A DNA stretch of 64,000 nt from JAFGPL01 sp046485045 (GTDB lineage: Bacteria > Bacteroidota > Bacteroidia > Bacteroidales > UBA10428), in the NCBI GenBank assembly GCA_046485045.1, contig JAWOHT010000200.1:66162-130161 (forward strand). The letters are read 5' to 3'. Shown one piece after another: positions 19,238 to 27,769 of this stretch. Positions within the stretch are counted from its first letter, which is position 1. Each line of letters opens with the position of its first letter. The position numbers were made by a program, and so were the translations under genes. Below the pieces are notes generated by a model, which saw only the letters and a list, made by a program, of their open reading frames with translations, was not told the origin of the DNA and did no database searches.

Positions 19238-20584
19238 ATGAAAAGATACCTCCACGACTTTAATATTGCAGTTGATTCGCTTCTTGACAACAAGCTTAAA
19301 TCTATTCTTACAGCGCTGGGAATTATTTTTGGAGTAGCAGCTGTTATAAGTATGCTGGCAATAGGCCGTGGCGCCAAAGAAGAAATTCTTGAGCAGATAA
19401 AACTTGTAGGTGTCAATAATATTGTCATTTCACCGATAGTAAAGGCTGTTGATAATCAGGAAGGGATAAAAAGCAACAGCAATGAACTTGAAAAAAATAA
19501 GTATTCACCCGGTTTAACCATGTCTGATGTAAAATCTATTCAGGAGTTACTGCCCTCAGTGAAAAGTATCAGCCCCGAAATAGCCATGAATTCGTTTGTT
19601 GTGCAACACGGGGTAAGAGAATCTGCAAAGATTATCGGGGTCTCGAAAATGTATTTTGAAATATACAACCTAAAACTCGCGAGTGGTGAAATATTTAACG
19701 AATATCAGGAAGAAAACGGGCTGCCGGTATGTATCATCGGCGATAATATCCGTGCTAAGTTTTTCAGCAAGATAGACCCCCTCAATCAATATATAAAGTT
19801 TGGCCCTGTCTGGCTCAAGGTGGTAGGGGTAATAGAAAAAAGCAACATCAGTCTTACCGGGTTCGAGAATGCAGGGGTGAATGTCTTCAATGACAATATT
19901 TACATTCCGGTGAAGACCATGCTGCTGCGTTTCCAGAATAGGGCGCTTTACAATTCGGGCAAACTACAGATGGGCGAAACCCTCGACAGACAAGGAAGAA
20001 GCGTAAATCCATCTGAAAACATTCAATCCAATTATCACCAGCTCGACAATATTATAGTGCAGGTACACAGCTCTGAAGTTATGGCGCCTACGGCAGAGAT
20101 TTTAAGCCGAATGTTGTTTCGGAAGCACTATGAGGTGAAAGACTATGAAATAAGGCTGCCTGAACTTGAACTCAAACAAGAGCAGCGTACCAAGGATATC
20201 TTCAATATCGTGCTTGGCGCTATTGCCGGTATTGCACTTATTGTGGGAGGTATAGGCATTATGAACATTATGTTTGCCTCAGTAATGGAGCGAATCAAAG
20301 AGATAGGAACAAGACTGGCCATAGGTGCCAAAAAATCCGACATCGTGGTACAGTTCCTGTCAGAGGCTGTGCTGATAAGTATTACCGGGGGGGTCATCGG
20401 GGTTGTTCTGGGAATTGTGCTGGCCAAGACTATCCAGGAGATATTTGATATTCTTACCATTGTTACACCAGTTTCGGTATTTATTGCATTTGGTGTGTCT
20501 GCTACCATCGGAATTATTTTTGGCTATGCTCCGGCCAAACGCGCTTCAGAAAAAGACCCTATCGAATCTTTGCGATATGAATAA
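19238..20584 (+). CDS. MacB-type ABC transporter permease without an ATPase domain
   Basis: 448 residues. A membrane helix near 20-42 (SILTALGIIFGVAAVISMLAIG), a large periplasmic MacB_PCD domain (about 45-310) and an FtsX domain with three helices (about 325-345, 375-400 and 408-430) can be seen. It should carry mechanotransmission to the adaptor and TolC on either side. No Walker A or ABC signature exists in this protein and no ATPase gene lies in the cluster, so the nucleotide-binding subunit must be encoded elsewhere. Confidence 0.9.
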   Translation: MKRYLHDFNIAVDSLLDNKLKSILTALGIIFGVAAVISMLAIGRGAKEEILEQIKLVGVNNIVISPIVKAVDNQEGIKSNSNELEKNKYSPGLTMSDVKSIQELLPSVKSISPEIAMNSFVVQHGVRESAKIIGVSKMYFEIYNLKLASGEIFNEYQEENGLPVCIIGDNIRAKFFSKIDPLNQYIKFGPVWLKVVGVIEKSNISLTGFENAGVNVFNDNIYIPVKTMLLRFQNRALYNSGKLQMGETLDRQGRSVNPSENIQSNYHQLDNIIVQVHSSEVMAPTAEILSRMLFRKHYEVKDYEIRLPELELKQEQRTKDIFNIVLGAIAGIALIVGGIGIMNIMFASVMERIKEIGTRLAIGAKKSDIVVQFLSEAVLISITGGVIGVVLGIVLAKTIQEIFDILTIVTPVSVFIAFGVSATIGIIFGYAPAKRASEKDPIESLRYE

Positions 20585-20611
20585 AGCTGTTTTAGTGTTT
20601 GTTTAATTCAA

Positions 20612-20619
20612 TAATTTTG
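20612..20619 (+). promoter_or_regulatory. Candidate -7 box TAATTTTG just before the TolC gene
   Basis: Exact TAnnTTTG match ending three bases before the ATG at 20622. If real, transcription would begin at or beside the start codon (leaderless). No well-spaced TTG is present upstream, so a chance match is possible. Confidence 0.35.
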
Positions 20620-20621
20620 CC

Positions 20622-22109
20622 ATGAGATTTATTACAACCATATTATTTTCCTTATTGTTCTGTTTAAATACATTAAATGCCCAGAAAACATCAAAGGAGT
20701 TAACACTCGACGAGGTAATTCAAATAGCCAAAGAACAGTCATTACAGGCAATTATGGCCAAACACCGGTTCAGGGGCAGCTACTGGGAATACCGCTCATA
20801 CAAGGCAAAATATTTGCCCATGCTTACCCTTAATTCTACAATCTTCAATTTCGACAGGTCAATCAGGCAAAGCTATGCATATGAACAGGGTGAGTGGAGA
20901 GAAAGAATTGGCGAGAGCAAATCGCTGAATTCATCGGGCAGGTTAAACCTTCGCCAAAATATCGGACTCACTGGAGGGAATATATTCATGAGTTCGGGTT
21001 TGAACAGAAACGATTTGCTACAAGGCGATTCAGCGATACGTTATATCTCAAACCCGATTAGCATCGGCTTTACGCAACCTATAAACGGATATAATGAATT
21101 GCGCTGGGAAAAGCGCATAGAGCCCAAAAAGTACGAAGAAGCAAAAAAACAGTACATTGATGCAATGGAAGCCGTATCGGTGAGAGCTGTCAACTTTTTC
21201 TTTGATCTGGCCCTGGCACAGATGAACCTTGAAATTTCAAATATTAATTTCGAAAATACCGACACGCTATATAAGATTGCCCGTGGAAGGTACAACATGG
21301 GCACCATTGCCGAAAACGAGCTGCTTCAGCTTGAACTAAGCCATCTTAATGCCGGTGCAAACTACAACAATGCATCTATAGACCTTGAGGTTAAAAAATT
21401 TCAGCTGCGTTCTTACCTTGGTTTCAACGAAAGCGTAAACCTTCAGTTGATTATACCTATGGTCATCCCCGAAATGGAAATAGATGTAACACATGCACTC
21501 GAAGAAGCCAGAAAAAACAATCCCGAAATCATTGCGCTCGATATTCAGATGCTTGAAGCTCAGCGTGAAGTTGCACAAGCCCGTTCTCAAAGAGGACTAA
21601 ATGCCACGCTTTATACTTCGTTTGGATTAACCAAAGAAGCACCCAATATTCCCGGTGCATATATCGATCCGCAAGATCAGCAGCAGGTTGAAGTTGGCAT
21701 ACAGGTACCAATTATTGACTGGGGACTTGGCCGCGGAAGGTACAAGATGGCAAAATCGAATGAAGAGGTGGTAATGACTTCGGTGCAGCAGGAAAAAATT
21801 GATTTTGAGCAGAATGTTTTACTCAGCGCCATGCAGTTCAACCTGCAGGACGACCAGCTGGTGATTGCAGCCAAAGCCGATACCGTGGCAGCTTATCGCT
21901 ACGAAGTATCAAAAAACAGGTTTCTCATAGGTAAAATAGACGTGCTTGACCTAAATGTGGCGCTCGAAGAGAAAGATGTGGCAAGACGCAGCTACATCGC
22001 CGCCATGCGAAATTTCTGGAGTTATTATTACAACATGCGCAGGCTTACGCTTTTTGATTACATCAATAACACACCGCTTGAAACTTCTTTTGAGAACCTT
22101 TTTGAATAG
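20622..22109 (+). CDS. TolC family outer-membrane efflux protein
   Basis: 495 residues with a signal peptide (MRFITTILFSLLFCLNTLNAQ). Two OEP repeats are visible, with long helices containing the typical NNPEIIALDIQMLEAQREVAQARSQ-like segment (about 295-325) and a repeat-end LDLNVALEEKDVARRSYIAAMRNFW. It forms the outer-membrane and periplasmic tunnel for the adaptor and permease encoded just upstream. It converges with the peptidase gene on the other strand. Confidence 0.9.
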   Translation: MRFITTILFSLLFCLNTLNAQKTSKELTLDEVIQIAKEQSLQAIMAKHRFRGSYWEYRSYKAKYLPMLTLNSTIFNFDRSIRQSYAYEQGEWRERIGESKSLNSSGRLNLRQNIGLTGGNIFMSSGLNRNDLLQGDSAIRYISNPISIGFTQPINGYNELRWEKRIEPKKYEEAKKQYIDAMEAVSVRAVNFFFDLALAQMNLEISNINFENTDTLYKIARGRYNMGTIAENELLQLELSHLNAGANYNNASIDLEVKKFQLRSYLGFNESVNLQLIIPMVIPEMEIDVTHALEEARKNNPEIIALDIQMLEAQREVAQARSQRGLNATLYTSFGLTKEAPNIPGAYIDPQDQQQVEVGIQVPIIDWGLGRGRYKMAKSNEEVVMTSVQQEKIDFEQNVLLSAMQFNLQDDQLVIAAKADTVAAYRYEVSKNRFLIGKIDVLDLNVALEEKDVARRSYIAAMRNFWSYYYNMRRLTLFDYINNTPLETSFENLFE

Positions 22110-22218
22110 GAATTATCAAAAAAAAGGCATGCGGGTCTTGAAAATCAAGAGTTTACTAAAGAAAGTGCCTCACTTGAAAGACGAGCATAACGCAGTAATT
22201 GGCGTTTTCTCAGAGCCA

Positions 22219-24282
22219 CTAATTAACATTGATCAGCGCTTCATCCACCGCCTTTAACAGAGGCCTGCCTGATAGTTCTTCCCCTACAGCCTGCTTCATC
22301 CATAAATCGGGGGTAAGGTTGCCTGATGAGAAAATACGCTTTATTTCAGCAGCGAAATCTTTACCGGCCATATACTCCTCAATCTGATAGTCAATAAGAT
22401 GACCTACAGGATATGCGGAAAGGTACAACGGGTATGCTATCATATGCGAATAAATGGCAAGAATTACCTGGTCTTTCACACCAAAAACTTCTGCATAATA
22501 CTTATTCCATATTTCCCTGGAAATGTTCAGCACGGCTTCTTTCAGCGCTTCTGCAGAGGCCTTGGGGTGTTCGTAAAGCCATTTCCATACGGCCATATCT
22601 AACAGCGATACGCCCATAATCTCATAACACGACCAAAAAATATCAAGCGCCATAAGGTGTTGCTCTAAGGCATCGGTACTTCCAAATCCCAGCAATTCAA
22701 TATCGCGCTTCTGAAAGATAAAGGCAAGCGCCTCAGTAAAAGCGGTATTGGGTATCCCTTTCAGAGTGTAATAATCTGTATTGTAAAGCGTGAGTGTTTG
22801 CTCAACATTATGCCCGAATTCATGAATGGCAATGTTGTATCCCTTGTAATTCATTCCCTTTTCGCCGATGCGCGTCCTGAGGTGCGATTTCTCAGTCCTC
22901 ATTTCGGCACCTGTTGCATGACCGGCACCCCTTGAAGGATCAACAGTGATTTTGGAAGAAATGAGTTGTGCTTCTTCCCGGTTAAAACCTAATTTTTGAA
23001 GTATAACAGGCATATCTGCCTCAAAGGCGGCAGGTGTGGGGTATTTTTTTGCTAAAATACCATCAAACATCTTTTCATCTAATTTGTCTCCTTTTGGTTT
23101 AAAGCCGTTGTACCAGATATCAAATGGTTCAAGTGGCCGGTTGAGACGTTGGCCGATGAGTTGTGCTACCTTCAGGACTTCTTCAGATGAAAGCAGTTCG
23201 ATAAAGAGTTTTTCAACTTCGGGCTGCGGCATTTGCATCGACTGGTCAAAGGCCCTTGCAATAGCCGTATTGTAAAAAGGATTGTACCTGTCAATATCTG
23301 TGTTGGCTTTGAAAAGATCCAGCAGGTGCTGATACCGTATGATGTTTTCTGGTTTGACATCATCAGCGTTCTTGTCAGAGAATATCTCGTTGGAATATGG
23401 ATTCCAACGATATGTGTTATTATTGACAACCTGTGTGGGTATTTCCTGGGTAATGATTTTTTTCATCACCTCGTAGATCATTCGTTGTTTCAATAACCCG
23501 TCAGCCCCGGCATAATTTGATTTTAACTCGTCGCGCAATCCCCAGTGTGAAATCAGCTTCATATCTTTCGGAAAATACGATTGCATAGAGCTGTCGGTGA
23601 GGTTCGCCATGTAGATATTGTACTCGTCAATATATGCGCTTGCACGTGTAATAATGTCTGAATAATTTTGATTTACGGCTGCAGGTATCCTGTCTGTTAC
23701 AGCATCGCCAACCCTGGCATAAGCCCATTCTTTTCTCGACCATGAGGGGCCTTTGTCCAGCTTGTCTTCGAGCGGATAAAACCTGAAATTCAGTAATATT
23801 ACAAACGAAACCTTATTTTTAAATAAATCGTCTGATAAGTGGCTTGAAGGATCATAGCTCCCCATAAGCATGTCAAAGGGTGTTATTTCACCCATGTCAA
23901 GTTCAAGTGGTTCGCGCAACTGCAGGGACATCTTGGTAAAGTTTCCGCTTAAAATTTCAAAATTTCTGTCGAGCTTATGAAATAAAACATCAAGCGCTGC
24001 ACCCTGAGGCAGAAAATTTTCAAGGCAAAATAATCTGAATTGGTCTGCCGTACCATCCTCACCAGTCCAAAACCTGGCAACCTGCGACACGCCCTGCTCT
24101 ATTCTAAACCTGTTTTCTTCACCATGTCTGGCAATCAGGCTGTCCTTTACTTCATGCTGCGATTTCGTTTCAATAAACTTTCCCATATTTCCGGAATTAT
24201 CATTACGTGATTTTTTGTTTTCGGGGGTTGAACAACAAATAGTTATAGCTAAAGTGGTAAGAAGGGCCAAAATGATTTTCAT
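22219..24282 (-). CDS. Probable zinc metallopeptidase lipoprotein
   Basis: 687 residues from the ATG at 24282, chosen over an ATG nine codons upstream because it begins a signal sequence (MKIILALLTTLAITICCST) with a Cys suited to lipid attachment; the lipobox is weak. The motif IHEFGHNVEQ gives an HExxH zinc site at H487/H491 in this numbering. A downstream Glu-rich helix (TEALAFIFQKRD) could supply the third ligand. No closer family was recognised. It lies just downstream of ald on the same strand. It probably acts at the cell surface or in the periplasm; the substrate is unknown. Confidence 0.75.
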   Translation of the reverse strand: MKIILALLTTLAITICCSTPENKKSRNDNSGNMGKFIETKSQHEVKDSLIARHGEENRFRIEQGVSQVARFWTGEDGTADQFRLFCLENFLPQGAALDVLFHKLDRNFEILSGNFTKMSLQLREPLELDMGEITPFDMLMGSYDPSSHLSDDLFKNKVSFVILLNFRFYPLEDKLDKGPSWSRKEWAYARVGDAVTDRIPAAVNQNYSDIITRASAYIDEYNIYMANLTDSSMQSYFPKDMKLISHWGLRDELKSNYAGADGLLKQRMIYEVMKKIITQEIPTQVVNNNTYRWNPYSNEIFSDKNADDVKPENIIRYQHLLDLFKANTDIDRYNPFYNTAIARAFDQSMQMPQPEVEKLFIELLSSEEVLKVAQLIGQRLNRPLEPFDIWYNGFKPKGDKLDEKMFDGILAKKYPTPAAFEADMPVILQKLGFNREEAQLISSKITVDPSRGAGHATGAEMRTEKSHLRTRIGEKGMNYKGYNIAIHEFGHNVEQTLTLYNTDYYTLKGIPNTAFTEALAFIFQKRDIELLGFGSTDALEQHLMALDIFWSCYEIMGVSLLDMAVWKWLYEHPKASAEALKEAVLNISREIWNKYYAEVFGVKDQVILAIYSHMIAYPLYLSAYPVGHLIDYQIEEYMAGKDFAAEIKRIFSSGNLTPDLWMKQAVGEELSGRPLLKAVDEALINVN

Positions 24283-24308
24283 GGTAATATTTTTTATAAT
24301 CCAATACA

Positions 24309-25532
24309 TCAGAATGCTGCCATAAGTAAATCAATATCTTTGGAGGGAATGTTAAAGTTCCTGCCCAGCAACTCATTGGTAAGAATACCGTTATAAAGAT
24401 AAACGCCGTGCCTTACGCCCAGGTTAGACTTCAGGAACGGTTTAATACCGCCCGAATTCCCAATTTCCATCATTATGGGCGAAATGATATTGCTAAGGGC
24501 GATGGAAGCAGTGCGGGCGACTCGCGAGGGAAGGTTGTTAACACTGTAATGTATCACATCGTGCTTTGTATATACGGGGTCAAGCAGGGTACGGCATTCG
24601 GAAGTTTCAATACAGCCACCCTGATCAATGCTGATGTCTACGATAACAGATCCTTTTTTCATCTCTTTTACCATCTCTTCGGTAACAAAATACCTGGGTC
24701 CCCTGTCGTAGAGGTTGTATGCACCTACCAGTACATCGGCCGATTTAAGCGTGCGGCGTAACACGCGAGGATGGAAAATTGATGTATGAAGGCGGGTACC
24801 AAGGTTCTTTTGCAGTTGTTCAAGTTTTTGCGGCGAGGGGTCAAAAACCTTTACATAAGAACCAAGTCCCAGGGCAGCCCTGGCTGCATATTCTGCGGCT
24901 GTGCCTGCGCCTATGATAACGACTTCGGTAGGGGTGATCCCGGAAATTCCGCCGAGCATAATACCTTTGCCCCCGCTGTTGTTGCTAAGGTACTCACCTG
25001 CAATAATAATTGCCGTGTTTCCGGCAATGGCATTCATCGATTGCAAGACCGGGAAATAGTTAAACTCATCTTTAATGTATTCATAGGCTATGGCAGAAAT
25101 CTTTTTATCCATGAGCTTGCGGATGTATGCTTCGCTCTGATTGAAAACATGCAACCCGGAAAGAATAACCTGATTCCCTTTTAGCAGGTCTATTTCTTCA
25201 AGATCGAGGGGTGCAACTTTTAGAATGAGGTCGGTACCAAGCACCTGGGCTTTGTTATCAACAATAAACCCGCCATATTCGCTGTAGCTTTGGTCTGAAT
25301 AGTGGGCGCCTTCACCCGCCCTGGATTCGATAATTACATCGTGCCCGTTGTTAACCAGCACTTCAACAGCTTCGGGGGTTAATGAAACACGCTGTTCTAT
25401 ATGCTGCTTCTCACGGGGTATCCCAATGGTAAGCTTTTTCTGTCGCTTGCCTATTTCAAGCATCTCTTCCTGTGGCAGCATGCCTCCATACATTAATGGC
25501 ATGCTGTGCGATTCGGGTTTTTGTTCAACCAT
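24309..25532 (-). CDS. ald: Alanine dehydrogenase
   Basis: 407 residues. It has the AlaDH/PNT N-terminal domain (TIGIPREKQHIEQRVSLTPEAVEVLVNNGHDVIIE), and a Rossmann NAD-binding motif VVIIGAGTAAEYAARAALGLG around residue 210. The C-terminal part holds VIVDISIDQGGCIETSE and HYSVNNLPSRVARTAS, both typical. It reversibly deaminates alanine to pyruvate with NAD+. An N-terminal tail of about 33 residues precedes the usual start; this longer form is common in Bacteroidota. No transhydrogenase beta subunit is present, which supports Ald over PntA. Confidence 0.9.
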   Translation of the reverse strand: MVEQKPESHSMPLMYGGMLPQEEMLEIGKRQKKLTIGIPREKQHIEQRVSLTPEAVEVLVNNGHDVIIESRAGEGAHYSDQSYSEYGGFIVDNKAQVLGTDLILKVAPLDLEEIDLLKGNQVILSGLHVFNQSEAYIRKLMDKKISAIAYEYIKDEFNYFPVLQSMNAIAGNTAIIIAGEYLSNNSGGKGIMLGGISGITPTEVVIIGAGTAAEYAARAALGLGSYVKVFDPSPQKLEQLQKNLGTRLHTSIFHPRVLRRTLKSADVLVGAYNLYDRGPRYFVTEEMVKEMKKGSVIVDISIDQGGCIETSECRTLLDPVYTKHDVIHYSVNNLPSRVARTASIALSNIISPIMMEIGNSGGIKPFLKSNLGVRHGVYLYNGILTNELLGRNFNIPSKDIDLLMAAF

Positions 25533-25572
25533 GGCAGTTTGGTATGGCTATTTAGAAAACCATCTAAGATAA

Positions 25573-25734
25573 TACAATTGGCATATTTGTTCAAGTAAAA
25601 TCTGAATGAAATACATTTAGTCTTTGCAAGTAAACACCAAAGACTGAAAAAACAAGTGTGCTGACACTATTCAGGAGACCAAATTATATTTTTACAACCA
25701 GAATTTAAAAAATAACCCGCCTGAAACAAATTAA
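25573..25734. other. Intergenic region between ald and tsaE with a small inverted repeat
   Basis: Holds an 8-bp perfect inverted repeat, AGTCTTTG at 25619-25626 and CAAAGACT at 25638-25645, spaced by 11 bases. It lies downstream of tsaE on the minus strand but has no clear T run, so it is at best a weak terminator. Confidence 0.35.
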
Positions 25735-26157
25735 TCAGGCTGTGCAGAGGGTAACTTTCCTTGCATTGTCGGTAGTTTCTTCAATGGTTACATTACATGT
25801 GTCTTCAGGCAGCAATTCTTCAGCAATATCAGGCCATTCAATAAAAAGTATTGCATCGCTATAAAAATAGTCTTCATAACCAATGTCATATAACTCTTCA
25901 ATAGATTTAATGCGGTACAGGTCGAAATGATATATGGTGTCTCCTGTATTTGTGCTATATTCATTAATCAGGGCAAATGAAGGGCTGTTGACAATATCGC
26001 CGGCCCCCAGTTGATTGCATATTTCGGTAATGAAAGTTGTTTTGCCCGATCCCATTTTACCATAAAATGCAAACCTGTGGTACCCCCGGGTAAGTTCAAT
26101 AAATTGTTTTGCAGCCCGGGGCAGATCATGCAGCGATGGAATAAAAAATGTTTGCAT
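25735..26157 (-). CDS. tsaE: tRNA threonylcarbamoyladenosine biosynthesis ATPase TsaE
   Basis: 140 residues, normal length. Walker A GKMGSGKTTFITEI near residue 35, followed by SPSFALINEY and HFDLYRI, the conserved TsaE blocks, and FIEWPD. It works with TsaB, TsaC and TsaD to make t6A37 in ANN-decoding tRNAs. It starts five bases after porX stops, so the two are co-transcribed. Confidence 0.95.
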   Translation of the reverse strand: MQTFFIPSLHDLPRAAKQFIELTRGYHRFAFYGKMGSGKTTFITEICNQLGAGDIVNSPSFALINEYSTNTGDTIYHFDLYRIKSIEELYDIGYEDYFYSDAILFIEWPDIAEELLPEDTCNVTIEETTDNARKVTLCTA

Positions 26158-26162
26158 ATATG

Positions 26163-27725
26163 TCAGGAAAGATTTTTAGGGGTCATGGTAACAATGGGCA
26201 CAAGCATCTCTTCGAGCGATACGCCGCCATGCTGAAAGGTGCTTTTGTAATAATTAGCATAATGATTGTAATTATTCGGATAAACCAGAAAATCGGATTG
26301 CATGGCAAAGATATATTTTGATGTTACGTTTGACTTTGGGAGATGGGCCTCATATGGATTTTTTATCTCAAAAACCTCTTTCGGGTTAAAGTTAAGGTTT
26401 CTGCCCATTTTATAGCGTAGGTTCACCGAGGTTTTCTTGTCGCCGATAACCTTTACGGGATTATTTACCCTCAGGCTTCCGTGATCGGTGGTAAAAATAA
26501 CAGTATAGTCTTTTTCAGAAAGCAGTTTAAGTAAGTCGTGCAGGTGCGAGTGCTGAAACCAGGTTTGCGTTAAAGCCCTGTAGGCCGATTCGTTGCCTGC
26601 AAGCTCGCGTATCATTTCCATCTCGGTATTGGCATGAGAAAGCATGTCAATAAAGTTATAGACTACAACCACAAAATTGTAATTTAAAAGGTCTGAAAAA
26701 TTATCTACCAGTTTTTTGCCGGCCCTGGAGTTTAGAATCTTTTCGTAACGGAACCTGCACTTTTTTCCAAGCCTTGCCATTTGTTTAAGCAAAAGTTCTT
26801 CCTCGTTCATGTTTTTCGCCCCCTCTTCGTCATCGTTGAGCCAGAGCGAAGGATTGAGTTCTTGTATTTCTTTTGGCATTAAGCCTGCAAACATCGAATT
26901 CCTGGCATATTGTGTAGCCGTAGGGATGATGCTGCAAAATAATTCATCAGATACAGTTACAAAATACTCGCTCACTGTCGGAAGAATGGTCTTCCATTGG
27001 TCATATCTAAGGTTATCTATGAGTATAACCATCACTTTCTGACCCCGGTCAATAATCGGAAAAATCTTTTCCCTGAAAATACTGGGCGACATTAAGGGTT
27101 TGTTCTGATTATCTTTTCCAAACCACGACAAGTAATTGTTTTTAATGAATTTTGAGAACCCCTGGTTTGCTTCAGATTTCTGCATTTCAAGAATTTCTGT
27201 CATCCCCTGCTCATTAAGCTTCTCGAGTTCAAGTTCCCAGTAAACAATTTTACGGTAAATGTCTGCCCATTCATTATATGTCCTGGCATAGTTTATGAGC
27301 AGGCCTATTTTACTGAATTCAGACTGATAGGCTGAAGTAGTTTCCCTTGATACCAGCTTTTTAGTGTCGATGTTTTTCTTTATAGCCAGCAAAATCTGTT
27401 TGGGGTTCACGGGCTTAATAAGGTAATCGGCTATTTTTGAACCAATTGCAGCATCCATGATATTTTCTTCTTCACTTTTCGTGATCATGATCACCGGCAC
27501 CGTTGAAATCTCTGCTTTGATCAGGTTGAGCGTTTCAAGACCACTTATTCCCGGCATATTTTCATCGAGAAAAATCAGGTCGAAGTGGTTCTTTTTCACC
27601 AGGTCAACAGCATCGTAACCATTGCTCGATGTCATAATATCATAACCCTTCTCCTGCAAAAAGATAACGTAAGGCTTTAAGAGGTCTATTTCATCGTCTG
27701 TCCAGAGTATTTTTATTTTTCTCAT
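26163..27725 (-). CDS. porX: PorX: response regulator with PglZ phosphatase output (T9SS regulator)
   Basis: 520 residues from the ATG at 27725 (MRKIKILWTDDEIDLL); an ATG ten codons upstream lies before the receiver fold. Residues 1-120 form a receiver domain with the acidic pair DDE, the phospho-acceptor Asp in LIFLDENMPG, and the Lys in LIKPVN. Residues about 190-510 form a PglZ-type alkaline phosphatase domain (VMVILIDNLRYDQW, FTTDHGSLRV). This architecture is that of PorX, which controls T9SS genes, in Porphyromonas with PorY and an ECF sigma factor. It lies between sprE/porW and tsaE on one strand. Confidence 0.94.
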   Translation of the reverse strand: MRKIKILWTDDEIDLLKPYVIFLQEKGYDIMTSSNGYDAVDLVKKNHFDLIFLDENMPGISGLETLNLIKAEISTVPVIMITKSEEENIMDAAIGSKIADYLIKPVNPKQILLAIKKNIDTKKLVSRETTSAYQSEFSKIGLLINYARTYNEWADIYRKIVYWELELEKLNEQGMTEILEMQKSEANQGFSKFIKNNYLSWFGKDNQNKPLMSPSIFREKIFPIIDRGQKVMVILIDNLRYDQWKTILPTVSEYFVTVSDELFCSIIPTATQYARNSMFAGLMPKEIQELNPSLWLNDDEEGAKNMNEEELLLKQMARLGKKCRFRYEKILNSRAGKKLVDNFSDLLNYNFVVVVYNFIDMLSHANTEMEMIRELAGNESAYRALTQTWFQHSHLHDLLKLLSEKDYTVIFTTDHGSLRVNNPVKVIGDKKTSVNLRYKMGRNLNFNPKEVFEIKNPYEAHLPKSNVTSKYIFAMQSDFLVYPNNYNHYANYYKSTFQHGGVSLEEMLVPIVTMTPKNLS

Positions 27726-27769
27726 AACTATCCTGTCTAAAATTAAATGTGGCAAACAATTTTAAAATG

